Source: Burkholderia lata
GTDB taxonomy: Bacteria > Pseudomonadota > Gammaproteobacteria > Burkholderiales > Burkholderiaceae
DNA: 64,000 nt
Assembly (NCBI RefSeq): GCF_000012945.1
Contig: NC_007509.1
Location: forward strand, 62,001 to 126,000
Direction: 5' to 3'
The notes below the pieces were generated by a model. The model worked only from the letters and a program-made list of their open reading frames with translations, was not told the origin of the DNA and did not search any database. A program made the translations under genes and the position numbers. This document shows positions 17,322-27,209 of this stretch, in pieces (positions within the stretch are counted from its first letter, which is position 1; each line of letters starts with the position of its first letter).

Positions 17322-20300
17322 ATGAACAAGATATATCGCTCTCTTTGGAATGACGCACTTGGTGCTTGGATCGCTGTTCAGGAAAATGGTAAGGCGAGAG
17401 GGAGGCTGGGGCGTAGCAGTCGGCGCGGCGCCATGCTGTCGTCTATTGCCACTGTCGGGATGGTGACTGCTTCGCTCGCGACGGCACAGACCACGGTGTC
17501 GGGCTCGGCGAACAATGGCGGATCTGGACGGACCGCGTCCACCGACTCGACGTGTGGTCAAAATTTCGTTAATCGGAATAACCCCGGAAACCCACCGTCG
17601 AGCGGCAGCACTTATATGCTCCAGAGCGGTTGCTCGACAGCGGTGGGTAACAATGCGAAGGCAACATCCGCGGGTACTGCGCTGGGTGATCGTGCCAACG
17701 CGAGCGTTGGCGGTGTTGCACTCGGCGTGGGAGCGTCGAGTACTCAAAACTCGAGTGTCGCAATTGGGGTAGTGGCGCTTTCCCGCGGCAACACCAGTAT
17801 TGCGATTGGACGCCAGTCGGCCGCCACTGCCGACTTCTCGACCGCAATCGGCAACGTCGCCTATGCGAGTGGTGTGAGTGGCATCGCAATGGGGGATTCC
17901 GCGCTCGCATCGGGATATCGGTCGGTTGCGATTGGTTCGGCCGACACAAATCTCGCCGGGAACGACGGCATATCGACGGGCGCGAACTACGATCCGAATA
18001 CTCAAACCCGCGCGAGTGGGGCACGGACCGTTGCACTCGGCGCGGGTGCCGTGGCCGCGCCTGACGACAGCGTAGCACTTGGCTCGAATAGTGTTGGCGA
18101 GTCGAATGCACAAGGTCCTGCGGCTTTTAGCGGTGATGCCATTCCAGTGAATGGGGCGGTATCCGTCGGTCAAGCGGGTGCCGAACGCCAAATCAAGAAT
18201 GTTGCTGGCGGGACGGTGGGTACCGATGCCGTCAACGTCAATCAACTTACCGCAGTGAGTAACAGTGCGGTGAAGTACGACAAGAATCCGGACGGATCAA
18301 TCAACTACAACAGCGTGACGTTGAATCCGGGCGGTTCGCTCACGACGATGACGAACCTTGCTGCGGGCGACATCTCGCAGAACAGCAAGGATGCCGTCAA
18401 TGGTTCGCAGCTGTATCAGACCAATCAAACGGTGTCGACGCTTGGCAACAATGCGGCGTCGGTGATCGGTGGTGGTGCCTCTTACGATCCGTCGACGGGT
18501 CAGATGACTGGTCCGACGTTCAGCATCGCGGGTGGCAAGCAAACCAACCTGAGCGATGCGATCAACGCGCTGAATCAGGGGTGGAACGTAACAACGGGCG
18601 GCAACACAAGCGGGGCTTCCGTGACGGCGGTGCAGCCTGGTTCGACCGTCACGTTCAACGGCGGCAAGAATATCGCGCTTGCGCAGAACGGTGCGGATAT
18701 CACGATCGCAACGAGCGATACGCCGACCTTTACGAGCGTCGGTATCGACAACGGAGGACCGACGCTATCAGGATCTGGCTTGAACATGGCGGGCAAAAAG
18801 ATCACGAACGTTGCGACGGGTGATGTTTCATCGAGCAGCAAGGATGCCGTCAATGGTTCGCAGCTGTATCAGACCAATCAAACGGTGTCGACGCTTGGCA
18901 ACAATGCGGCGTCGGTGATCGGTGGTGGTGCCTCTTACGATCCGTCGACGGGTCAGATGACTGGTCCGACGTTCAGCATCGCGGGTGGCAAGCAAACCAA
19001 CCTGAGCGATGCGATCAACGCGCTGAATCAGGGGTGGAACGTAACAACGGGCGGCAACACAAGCGGGGCTTCCGTGACGGCGGTGCAGCCTGGTTCGACC
19101 GTCACGTTCAACGGCGGCAAGAATATCGCGCTTGCGCAGAACGGTGCGGATATCACGATCGCAACGAGCGATACGCCGACCTTTACGAGCGTCGGTATCG
19201 ACAACGGAGGACCGACGCTATCAGGATCTGGCTTGAACATGGCGGGCAAAAAGATCACGAATGTCGCAGCGGGTGAGGTTTCATCGAGCAGCGCGGATGC
19301 GATCAATGGTTCGCAGCTTTACCAGGTGGAGCAAGCCCAGCAGCAGGCGAATGACCAGGCGGTGAAGTACGACAAGAATCCGGACGGATCGATCAACTAC
19401 AGCAGCGTGACGTTGAATCCGGGCGGCTCGCCCACGACGATGACGAACCTCGCGGCGGGCAACATCTCGCAGAACAGCAAGGATGCCGTCAATGGTTCGC
19501 AGCTGTATCAGACCAATCAAACGGTGTCGACGCTTGGCAACAATGCGGCGGCGGTGATCGGTGGTGGTGCCTCTTACGATCCGTCGACGGGTCAGATGAC
19601 CGGTCCGACGTTCAGCATCGCGGGTGGCAAGCAAACCAACCTGAGCGATGCGATCAATGCGCTGAATCAGGGATGGAACGTAACAACGGGCGGTAACACG
19701 AGCGGGTCGTCCGTGACGGCGGTGCAGCCTGGTTCGACCGTCACGTTCAACGGCGGCAAGAATATCGCGCTTACGCAGAACGGTGCTGATATCACGATCG
19801 CAACGAGCGATACGCCGACCTTTACGAGCGTCGGTATCGACAACGGAGGACCGACGCTATCAGGATCTGGCTTGAACATGGCGGGCAAAAAGATCACGAA
19901 CGTTGCGACGGGTGATGTTTCATCGAGCAGCACGGACGCGATTAATGGTTCGCAGCTTTACCAGGTGGAGCAAGCGCAGCAGCAGGCGAATGACCAAGCG
20001 GTGAAGTATGACAAGAATCCGGACGGATCAATCAACTACAACAGCGTGACGTTGGGCGGCACGCCGAGTACGGACGGGGGTAAGACGGGCGGGACGAAGC
20101 TGTCGAATCTCGCACAGGGGGATCTGTCCGAAAAGAGCGCGGATGCCGTCAATGGTGCGCAGCTTTATCAGACGAACCAAAACGTAGCGAACCTCGGACA
20201 GCAGGTAGCGAATATCTCGAATGGTGGTGGCATCAAGTACTTTCACGCTAACGGTGGCACCACCAATTCGCTGCCAGATTCGCAGGCGGTCGGTGCGGGC

Positions 20301-21302
20301 AGCGCGGCGATCGGGCCTGGTGCGACTGCGGCCGGTGATACCTCGGTTGCGATCGGTAACAATGCGAGCGCCAAGAGGGATGGCGACGTTGCACTCGGAT
20401 CTGGCTCCGTTGCAGACCGCGGCGCGGAAAAGTATACCGGCAAATATTCTGGAGCACAGAACGATACGGCTGGCACGGTATCAGTCGGTGCATCGGGTCA
20501 GGAGCGCACGATCAGTAATGTCGCGGACGGTAAGGAGGCGACTGATGCGGTGAATCTGCGGCAGCTCGACGGGGCCGTGCAGGCCGCCAACGGCTATACG
20601 AATCAGCAAGTGAAGGACGTTCAAGGCTCGGTCGCGAACGTGACAAACAACGTGCAGCAGTTGCAGAGCGATATGTCGAGCGTCAAAACGGGTTCGGCCG
20701 GGATGTTTCAGACCGGTCAGGACGATGCGACCGCACCCCGGGCGTCCGGGAAGCAATCAACTGCCGGCGGTGCGGGTGCAGTTGCTTCGGGCAATAGCAG
20801 CACGGCGTTGGGAAATGGCGCGAAAGCGTCGAGTAACGATTCCGTCGCGCTCGGTGCCCGCGCACAGGCCTCGGGGAGTAACTCGTTGGCGCTCGGTGCT
20901 GGCTCCGTGGCGGATCGCAACAATTCGGTATCGGTGGGTGCACCGGGGCATGAACGACAGATTACAAATGTCGCGCCGGGTACCGCGCCGACCGATGCCG
21001 TCAATTTGGGTCAGTTGAATGTGGCATTGAATCAGACGGCAGGTCAACTGCAACAAGGCATCAACGACACGGCTCGCAAGGCCTATTCGGGCGTCGCAGC
21101 TGCAACGGCGCTGACGATGATTCCCGACGTCGATAAAGACAAGGTGCTATCGGTGGGTGTGGGCGTGGGTTCATACCAAGGCTACAGTGCGGTCGCGCTT
21201 GGCGCCACGGCACGGATTACCGAGAACATCAAGATGCGTGCGGGCGCGTCTCTGGGCGGGAGCGGTACTGCGATTGGGATGGGGGCGTCGATGCAGTGGT
21301 GA
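17322..21302 (+). CDS. YadA-like trimeric autotransporter adhesin
   Basis: 1326 residues. The N-terminus is an extended signal peptide region (MNKIYRSLWNDALGAWIAVQ...) typical of large autotransporters, with cleavage probably after SLATAQ. The passenger begins with YadA head repeats (VALGxxA, VAIGxxS types), passes through long Asn/Gly/Ser-rich neck and stalk units (KDAVNGSQLYQTNQ, AGGKQTNLSDAINALNQGW), has a second head-like zone, and ends in a YadA anchor barrel (ALTMIPDVDKDKVLSVGVGVGSYQGYSAVALG...GMGASMQW). It should trimerise in the outer membrane and mediate attachment. Three near-identical stalk blocks lie at 18387-19931. It is comparable to Burkholderia BpaC-type adhesins. Confidence 0.95.
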   Translation: MNKIYRSLWNDALGAWIAVQENGKARGRLGRSSRRGAMLSSIATVGMVTASLATAQTTVSGSANNGGSGRTASTDSTCGQNFVNRNNPGNPPSSGSTYMLQSGCSTAVGNNAKATSAGTALGDRANASVGGVALGVGASSTQNSSVAIGVVALSRGNTSIAIGRQSAATADFSTAIGNVAYASGVSGIAMGDSALASGYRSVAIGSADTNLAGNDGISTGANYDPNTQTRASGARTVALGAGAVAAPDDSVALGSNSVGESNAQGPAAFSGDAIPVNGAVSVGQAGAERQIKNVAGGTVGTDAVNVNQLTAVSNSAVKYDKNPDGSINYNSVTLNPGGSLTTMTNLAAGDISQNSKDAVNGSQLYQTNQTVSTLGNNAASVIGGGASYDPSTGQMTGPTFSIAGGKQTNLSDAINALNQGWNVTTGGNTSGASVTAVQPGSTVTFNGGKNIALAQNGADITIATSDTPTFTSVGIDNGGPTLSGSGLNMAGKKITNVATGDVSSSSKDAVNGSQLYQTNQTVSTLGNNAASVIGGGASYDPSTGQMTGPTFSIAGGKQTNLSDAINALNQGWNVTTGGNTSGASVTAVQPGSTVTFNGGKNIALAQNGADITIATSDTPTFTSVGIDNGGPTLSGSGLNMAGKKITNVAAGEVSSSSADAINGSQLYQVEQAQQQANDQAVKYDKNPDGSINYSSVTLNPGGSPTTMTNLAAGNISQNSKDAVNGSQLYQTNQTVSTLGNNAAAVIGGGASYDPSTGQMTGPTFSIAGGKQTNLSDAINALNQGWNVTTGGNTSGSSVTAVQPGSTVTFNGGKNIALTQNGADITIATSDTPTFTSVGIDNGGPTLSGSGLNMAGKKITNVATGDVSSSSTDAINGSQLYQVEQAQQQANDQAVKYDKNPDGSINYNSVTLGGTPSTDGGKTGGTKLSNLAQGDLSEKSADAVNGAQLYQTNQNVANLGQQVANISNGGGIKYFHANGGTTNSLPDSQAVGAGSAAIGPGATAAGDTSVAIGNNASAKRDGDVALGSGSVADRGAEKYTGKYSGAQNDTAGTVSVGASGQERTISNVADGKEATDAVNLRQLDGAVQAANGYTNQQVKDVQGSVANVTNNVQQLQSDMSSVKTGSAGMFQTGQDDATAPRASGKQSTAGGAGAVASGNSSTALGNGAKASSNDSVALGARAQASGSNSLALGAGSVADRNNSVSVGAPGHERQITNVAPGTAPTDAVNLGQLNVALNQTAGQLQQGINDTARKAYSGVAAATALTMIPDVDKDKVLSVGVGVGSYQGYSAVALGATARITENIKMRAGASLGGSGTAIGMGASMQW
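18387..19931 (+). repeat. Near-identical 453-base stalk repeats in the adhesin gene
   Basis: Two copies are in direct tandem (18387-18839 and 18840-19292) and a third begins at 19479 after a 186-base insert coding the EQAQQQANDQ segment. Each copy encodes 151 residues. Identity at the DNA level is so high that recombination could change copy number. Confidence 0.92.
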
Positions 21303-21871
21303 GCGCATCGCAGGGTGTGATTCCACGCCCCGTGTTCGGACGGGTTTCATGCTTTCCAATTCGAGGACGGTCAGTCGGTATGGCCGACCAAGAAGAGCTT
21401 GTGCTCTGATCGGCGTGTCGAGATTTTGTAATGTCGTCCGCCTTTCATTTAGGCGCGGCGGTATCGGGCCGTAGCGATTGACCGTTGAACACGGTTGACC
21501 GGCTTCTGCAACGGGCAAATAGGCGGTGCTGGACGGCATGGGTTGATTCGTCAAGCACCGCTGCCCCTCAACCATCAAGGGTGCTCGGCGCTGAATTCGG
21601 AGGCCCTCTACCGCTGTATCGGGGACGAATCTTTACGCCTGTGGGGCGAGGATATCGGAGCTGACGCCTGAGAGTGAGATGGACTTTGCGAGTGTGGGTG
21701 CTGTTGCTAGTGAATGTGTAGGAAGTGTCCACCAGAGCGGAGCCATACGCCGACGAAATACCGATGGATTCAGAGCAGGCAAGACGTATCGGACAGATCG
21801 TCGTGGAAATACTTTGATATAACCATTTTTCTATCTGAATTTACCTTCTAGGTATTTAAGGTGGCTTTTTT
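21303..21871. other. Intergenic region between adhesin and response regulator
   Basis: No gene supported. The last 60 bases before the response regulator are AT-rich, and AAGGTGG lies 7 bases before its ATG. Confidence 0.5.
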
Positions 21872-22555
21872 ATGAGAATTGCGATACTCGGGCCTGATCC
21901 TGTCGCGCGTGGTTTTGCGAAGGAGGCGCTAGTGAGAGTTGGTCACGTATGTCAAACGTTTTCATCGGGGAACGAGATAATTCGTCAACTCCGTCGTGAA
22001 ACGTACGATCTTCTGATACTCGATTGGTTGGTGACCGATATTTCGGGTGAAGAGGTCATGCTATGGGCGCATAAAAATCTACCTGGACGTGTACCCGTTA
22101 TATTTTTGAGTAAGCGCGGACGTGACGAAGATCTCGTTCGGATTCTTGCTGCTGGAGCAGATGGGTATTTGGTTAAGCCGATATCCGGTGATGTTTTGGC
22201 GGCATACGTCAATGCTCTCGCGCGATCCATTGCGGGAGTTGATTTGAAAGGCAGGCTAAGCGTTAGGGAGTTTGAGTTTGATCTTCGAAGGAAGATCTTG
22301 CTCGCGAATGGTGCGTGTGTGGAGACAACACCTAAGGAATTTGATATTGCTTTATTATTTTTTAGAAACTTGGGTAACTCGGTGTCTCGTGGTCACTTGT
22401 TGGATATTGTTTGGAGGCAGCATCCTGTTTCGGTGTCTCGAACTGTCGATACTCATATATCGAATGTTAGAACAAAACTAAATCTTAATCCTGAAAATGG
22501 TTATGTTTTCAAGCCGATTTATGGATTTGGGTATATTCTAGATTTGGTGAGGTGA
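21872..22555 (+). CDS. Orphan OmpR/PhoB-family response regulator
   Basis: 227 residues. Receiver domain: phospho-acceptor Asp51 in LLILDWL and Lys102 in GYLVKPI. The C-terminal winged helix (about 130-227) has TPKEFDIALLFFRNLGNSVSRGHLLDIVW and the SRTVDTHISNVRTKL recognition helix. No histidine kinase gene lies nearby. Codon usage is much more AT-rich than the core genes, which points to transfer. Sited between two adhesin loci, it may control adhesin expression. Confidence 0.9.
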   Translation: MRIAILGPDPVARGFAKEALVRVGHVCQTFSSGNEIIRQLRRETYDLLILDWLVTDISGEEVMLWAHKNLPGRVPVIFLSKRGRDEDLVRILAAGADGYLVKPISGDVLAAYVNALARSIAGVDLKGRLSVREFEFDLRRKILLANGACVETTPKEFDIALLFFRNLGNSVSRGHLLDIVWRQHPVSVSRTVDTHISNVRTKLNLNPENGYVFKPIYGFGYILDLVR

Positions 22556-22739
22556 AGTTGATGCGATAGGTTGAAATATAATTTGTCGGATGTGATTGGT
22601 GTGATTTCGGTTGCTTGGCTGCGATGATATGTATCGTCTTAAATTTGGTTGATGTGACTTGTGTAATCGACTCGGTTGTTTGAACATCTTTGTCCATGCG
22701 GGTTTCTGCATGGCGTCGGCCTAATATGCGATGGTGATT

Positions 22740-23251
22740 GGGAACTATGCTACTGCCGCGGGACGGCGTCGGTCGCGACCGGCAACAACGCGGTCGCCCG
22801 TGCGCAAAAGCGATATCGCGACCGGCATTGCAGCTGCCTGGGCGGAACAAATTGGTCTGGTCCTTTGATTGATAACTGGCGCTCCAGTAGTACCCAGCGG
22901 ACTGTCAACGTGTCGGTGGAAATGATAGCAGTGGGTGCGCCGGGCGCACGATTGGCGATGGCGCCACCGGGAAGCAATCTCCGATCAATAGTCTCGGTTC
23001 GCAATTGCAACAGACCAATGCTATGGCTCGCCAGAGGATTGCGGCGGTCGGTGTGATGGCCTCGATTCCGCAATTCGATCCGGGATGCACTGTTCGGCAC
23101 GGGCGTGGGGGCATCGACGTTCCAGAGGCAAAAGGCGATGGCCGTCAGCTTGCAGATGCGGATTACTGAAAACCTGAAGGCATTGCTCGATGGCGGCTTT
23201 AGCGGATCGCAGCGGGTGGTTGGCGCCGGCATGTTGTACCAGTTGAAATAA
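22740..23251 (+). pseudogene. Remnant of a second trimeric autotransporter
   Basis: Reading different frames gives GTASVATGNNAVA (a YadA head-like scrap) near 22760, then QQTNAMARQRIAAVGVMASIPQFDPG near 23010-23090, and after a frame change FGTGVGASTFQRQ...RITENLK...GAGMLYQLK ending in a stop at 23251. The last part is a typical YadA anchor. The head, most of the stalk and the reading frame have been lost. Confidence 0.8.
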
Positions 23252-23340
23252 CCGGGGCGAGTAATTGAGGACTGACAGATGAATTCGACCCGTATGGGTT
23301 TTGAATCGGCTACCACCGATCACGAACCTGGAGAGTGACT

Positions 23341-24042
23341 ATGCTGAAATCCCTTGTGTCGGTAGCGTTGGCTGTTTCGACGCTTGCGGCGTGTTCATCC
23401 GCATCCGGCCCAACCTTCAACGCGTATGCGGTCGATCTTGCCGACGGATCCCGAGCTTTTCGTGTCGAGTGCCACGGTCTCTTCGAGCCGTTGAGTGCGT
23501 GTATGCGTGAAGCACAACGCGTGTGTGGCGATCAGCCGGTTCGGCTGCTTGATCAGCAGCAGCGGCTGAGCGATCCGGTGCAGAAAATCGATGATACAGA
23601 CGCCATGACCTTTCAGTGTGGAGCACCACCACAGCCTGTAGTAGCGACGCCGGTGCCGGTCGAAGAAAAGCCTATCGTATTGGCAGCGGATGCTCTGTTC
23701 GCATTCGACGAGGGCGATGTCGATGCAATCAATCCAGAAGGGCGAGCCGAGTTAGATGAGATTGCAGCGAAGCTGATCGCCATGCCGGCCGTTCGTCACA
23801 TTGATGTCGCGGGATACACGGATCGATTGGGCTCGAAAGAGTACAACGTCGCCTTGTCACAGCGCAGAGCCGAGGTCGTGAAGTGGTATCTGACAAGCCG
23901 GGGCGTGACCGCAGCGATCGATGCGCGTGGCCATGGCAAGGTGCTTCCTGGTACCTCATGCGAGATGCACATTCGTGCGGAATTGATTCGCTGTCTATCT
24001 CCCGATCGTCGTGTCGAGATACGAGCGAGTCACGCGCAATAG
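23341..24042 (+). CDS. OmpA-family lipoprotein
   Basis: 233 residues. A signal peptide with lipobox TLAAC places the protein as a lipoprotein. The C-terminal half is an OmpA-like peptidoglycan-binding domain (ALFAFDEGDVDAINPEGRAELDEIA, VAGYTDRLGSKEYNVALSQRRAEVVKWYL, DRRVEIR). It probably ties the outer membrane to peptidoglycan. GGAGAG precedes the ATG at 23341; a GTG two codons upstream is less likely. OmpA-type genes accompany trimeric adhesin loci in other Burkholderia, which fits its place here. Confidence 0.9.
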   Translation: MLKSLVSVALAVSTLAACSSASGPTFNAYAVDLADGSRAFRVECHGLFEPLSACMREAQRVCGDQPVRLLDQQQRLSDPVQKIDDTDAMTFQCGAPPQPVVATPVPVEEKPIVLAADALFAFDEGDVDAINPEGRAELDEIAAKLIAMPAVRHIDVAGYTDRLGSKEYNVALSQRRAEVVKWYLTSRGVTAAIDARGHGKVLPGTSCEMHIRAELIRCLSPDRRVEIRASHAQ

Positions 24043-24159
24043 TCGTTTGCCCGCAGTGGGGAGTGGCATTCCACACTCCGGTCGGTTTCAGACATTGTTG
24101 CCATATTCGTTTGAGTTCCGCCTCGTCTTGAGGGCTACGAGTAGGAGGCAGTCGACTAC

Positions 24160-24621
24160 ATGCAATACGACGGAGACTTTGTGTTCTCGCTTGTCAATCG
24201 GAAGCGTACGGGGCGCTGCGCCCATCGAAATATCAGCATGACATGGTCAACGTTTGATGCGTTGACCGAGGAGTCAAGAATGCAGCGCGTACCACTCGGT
24301 GAGGTGGTCCGCCGTGGCATTGAGGCATTGCAACGGCTTCGCCGGCAGACGGGAGAAAATCAATGTGATTGGAATATCGCTGCCGATTGGGGAACGGTGA
24401 TGTTGATACGGGAACAGGGCTCGATGGTTAAATTGCTTCGTGTGAAGCGATTGGCGGGCACACAGCGTACCAGTTCGGTGTTCATTGGGGAGTTCAAGGC
24501 GAGCGAGGGTATCCCACCTTCACTTGTCATCCTGCTTACGTCGGACGAAATATCTTCTCTGGAGCGCTGGTTAAGTGCGTACTGGGCGAGCCGTAGTGCT
24601 GATGGCGAGCATGCAGGGTAG
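24160..24621 (+). CDS. Hypothetical protein
   Basis: 153 residues with no family I recognise. The segment EVVRRGIEALQRLRR could be a ribbon-helix-helix-like or amphipathic helix, and a C-terminal ILLTSDEISSLERWLSAY helix follows. There is no signal peptide. An AGGAGG lies 12 bases before the ATG. It follows the OmpA gene by about 120 bases on the same strand and may belong to the adhesin cluster. Confidence 0.55.
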   Translation: MQYDGDFVFSLVNRKRTGRCAHRNISMTWSTFDALTEESRMQRVPLGEVVRRGIEALQRLRRQTGENQCDWNIAADWGTVMLIREQGSMVKLLRVKRLAGTQRTSSVFIGEFKASEGIPPSLVILLTSDEISSLERWLSAYWASRSADGEHAG

Positions 24622-24653
24622 GCGGCATGGTAGTTGCAGCGCTACCGCTGTGC

Positions 24654-24892
24654 TCAGGGACGGAAACAGCATAGTGGGCCGCGTAACGATGCCGATCGCA
24701 GTTTCGTGTCAGGCGCTGTCAGGCCGGCGAGGCCGGCCAGATCAGATGAGGAGATGAAGCTCTTGTCGTGAGCGGCCGCCACTTCGACGGCGCCTTCGTT
24801 GGTATTCAGATCCTCCGGCCTCAATTCGAGCTGCCCGGTCTGCATGCGGCGCAGTTTTGCGATCGTGGCTTCAGGTGCTCGATGACAATACC
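24654..24892 (-). pseudogene. IS66 transposase fragment
   Basis: Minus-strand translation gives ATIAKLRRMQTGQLELRPED followed by LNTNEGAVEVAAAHD, resembling the N-terminal coiled coil of IS66 TnpC (KLRRMQFGR...IEQLELRLEDLE) with an internal deletion. It ends after about 70 residues. No other part of IS66 is present. Confidence 0.45.
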
Positions 24893-24920
24893 CTTCAATC
24901 CGACTGGGGGCCTAGAATCA

Positions 24921-27185
24921 TCAATCGGCAATATCATCAAAGATACTTCTCGTGCCGTGCTTCTCCTCTGAATGCTCCACGGCTCCGAGAACTCTCGGAC
25001 CCACCTTCGGCTCCGGTGGCTCTGTTTCGGAGATCCACTTGTTCACAAGATCGATTTCTTTGTCAATGAGATTGACCAGTTGTTCGTCTTCGCCAAACCG
25101 CTTCTTGAGGGTGCCGAACGATTCGAGGATTCCCTGCATGTGTTCATCCGGCGCGTCAGAAGACAGGTGACTGCTCTGCGCATTGATCCGGACATCCTGC
25201 AGCTTGGGAAGCAAATCCGTTCTGACCGCTTCCACCAGTTCGTCAAACTCGCTGTCCTGGAACACACTCCGCACACTAGGATCATCCAGCGCATACAGAT
25301 CTTCGCCCTCGACGGCATAAGTGCTCACCGTCTCGACGAATGCCTTGCGGGCCTCCTCAGGAAGAAGGCCGAATTCATGCAAGCGCACGGCAAGATCAAC
25401 TTCGGGAACTGCACTGAGACTCAGACCCGGCTTGGCCACGCGCTGCAAGACATCTGGAGATTGCTCAAGATACGCTGCTAGGAAATCCTTCGAACAGCGA
25501 TTGGCGAGAAACCGATAGAGCGTCCACCGAGCACCCCACGATGACATCCACTCAACCTTGTACTGGTTGCTGCTCGAGAAGTCCCTTAGACGCTCCATCA
25601 TCGCCGGAAACAGCGACTTGGGAATGATGACAGCCTTCTCGACACCGACCTTCCCACATGTGACTTGAGACAGAAGATTCTCGGTGGAACTGCCGCTGAG
25701 AAAGATGCCAAGCAGGTCCGGGCTGAAAGCCAGGGTCGCGGCGTAGGCATCGCCGATCGTCGGATGCTTGAATCGCCATACCGGCTGGTCGTCCACATGC
25801 ATGTGTGTCACGAGACTGCCATTAAGTGCATCGAGCGCCTGAATACACTCTCCCAACGTACTGCCCAGCCTCTCGATGGCGGTTTGCTCGGCGCCTTGCA
25901 ACATGATCGGACTTTCAAGATGGTCCTTTCTCATGTAGATCAGGCCCAGCGCTGCTTTGCTGCTCGCGTCCAGTCCCTGGATCACTTCGAGAAGAAGCTG
26001 TTCCCGCTTTTCCACGAACGCGCCCAAATGGTATTTGCCAAGGTAGAGATCTTTTGTAAACAAGGTGTCTGCAATACGTCGTGCGGTCTCTGGAATGAAG
26101 CGCGGATGCGCAGCCATGTACTCCAAGTGAGGTCGGATGGCGACTCGGAATTCGGTGGTCTGCTTGCCCAGCTTGAGGTGGTTATAAAGAATCTGCTGCT
26201 TTTCCAAGTCGGACAGATCATGTACATCGATCACAACCTGGCTCTCGCCGAGCAGAGGAAATGCGCTTTCCTTGAGATCGTGGCGGGCCCTGTTGTAGAT
26301 GTAGTCTCTGGACGTCATGACTATCTTGGCACCTCGGCGCAGCATGGTCTTGACCTGCGCCAACGAGTGGTTCCAGCCATGCACCAGCGGTGATTCGTAT
26401 TGCGTTACGCCGAATGCGTCATCGATCCAGAAGAACTGCGAAGGTTCGTCAACATTCCACCGCTCCACGATTTTGGCCGGGTCGGCCAGTTTGAGAACCG
26501 ACGACTTCCATTTGTCGGCGGCCGCCATCGCCAGCATCGAGGCGATTGTCGTCTTGCCTGCAGCCGGTTCACCGATTAGCAAGACGAACCCATGCTCGTC
26601 GAGCGCATTGACGGCCTTGCGGTAGGACTCCGTGATGACGACCTTGGCTAGATCATCACGTAAAGACTCAAGGACGGCGCGAGCCTGAGCGTAGGCGCGC
26701 TGGTCCAGAATCTGGCTCAGATCGCCCAAGCCATAGACGCGGGGCACAAGCATCCGCAGCCGCGTGTTCTCTCTAATCTGGTCCTCGATCCAGGTGGACC
26801 CGCATATCAGCACGTCCCTCACTCCGGCGCCGCTCAGCGCAGATTTGATCTGAGCCTCCTGTTTTGCGGACACGCCGGCGTTCGTCATCAGGATGTAGAC
26901 ATCACAAAGTCCGTCGGAAACGAGCTTTCGGACTTTTGGAATCTCATCCGCGATGCTGGACTTCGTCAGCAAACTGCCTGGCTTGCTGGAAAATTTGCAT
27001 TGGATGACGAAGTTACCGCTGAAGTGCTGTTTTGATGACGGGGTCCAGCTTCCCGCGAAAGCACCATCGCGCCCAGCATCGTTCGAATCCAAGAATGACT
27101 GCACCGTCTGCCCAAGAACTTCCCGGGCGATGGTGAGGCAAAGCTGCTGGAAGCTGTTCCACCCCAGTCGGTGCAGGTCATACAT
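24921..27185 (-). CDS. Mrr-like nuclease fused to a STAND NTPase (defence-like)
   Basis: 754 residues from the ATG (a TTG two codons upstream is also possible). The N-terminus is a PD-(D/E)XK restriction-endonuclease-like domain: NDAGRDGAF supplies the Asp and VIQCKF the QxK around residues 37-65. A P-loop NTPase of the nSTAND3 kind follows: Walker A GEPAAGKT (about 205-212), Walker B FFWIDDAFG (about 251-259) and VMTSRDY. The remaining 450 residues are helical and may sense a trigger. Such fusions act as antiviral sensors in the Avs/STAND group. The gene starts 24 bases after the stop of the RloC-like ATPase gene, so the two form an operon. Confidence 0.82.
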   Translation of the reverse strand: MYDLHRLGWNSFQQLCLTIAREVLGQTVQSFLDSNDAGRDGAFAGSWTPSSKQHFSGNFVIQCKFSSKPGSLLTKSSIADEIPKVRKLVSDGLCDVYILMTNAGVSAKQEAQIKSALSGAGVRDVLICGSTWIEDQIRENTRLRMLVPRVYGLGDLSQILDQRAYAQARAVLESLRDDLAKVVITESYRKAVNALDEHGFVLLIGEPAAGKTTIASMLAMAAADKWKSSVLKLADPAKIVERWNVDEPSQFFWIDDAFGVTQYESPLVHGWNHSLAQVKTMLRRGAKIVMTSRDYIYNRARHDLKESAFPLLGESQVVIDVHDLSDLEKQQILYNHLKLGKQTTEFRVAIRPHLEYMAAHPRFIPETARRIADTLFTKDLYLGKYHLGAFVEKREQLLLEVIQGLDASSKAALGLIYMRKDHLESPIMLQGAEQTAIERLGSTLGECIQALDALNGSLVTHMHVDDQPVWRFKHPTIGDAYAATLAFSPDLLGIFLSGSSTENLLSQVTCGKVGVEKAVIIPKSLFPAMMERLRDFSSSNQYKVEWMSSWGARWTLYRFLANRCSKDFLAAYLEQSPDVLQRVAKPGLSLSAVPEVDLAVRLHEFGLLPEEARKAFVETVSTYAVEGEDLYALDDPSVRSVFQDSEFDELVEAVRTDLLPKLQDVRINAQSSHLSSDAPDEHMQGILESFGTLKKRFGEDEQLVNLIDKEIDLVNKWISETEPPEPKVGPRVLGAVEHSEEKHGTRSIFDDIAD

Positions 27186-27209
27186 GTTCAAGCGTTTTCC
27201 AAAAGTGAC

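Noticed and set aside
18387..19931. Repeats as a CRISPR-like array
   Set aside because: The repeats are 453 bases, coding and in frame with the adhesin.
24654..24845. 63-residue minus-strand frame as an intact gene
   Set aside because: The reading continues upstream without a start and resembles an internal piece of IS66 transposase.
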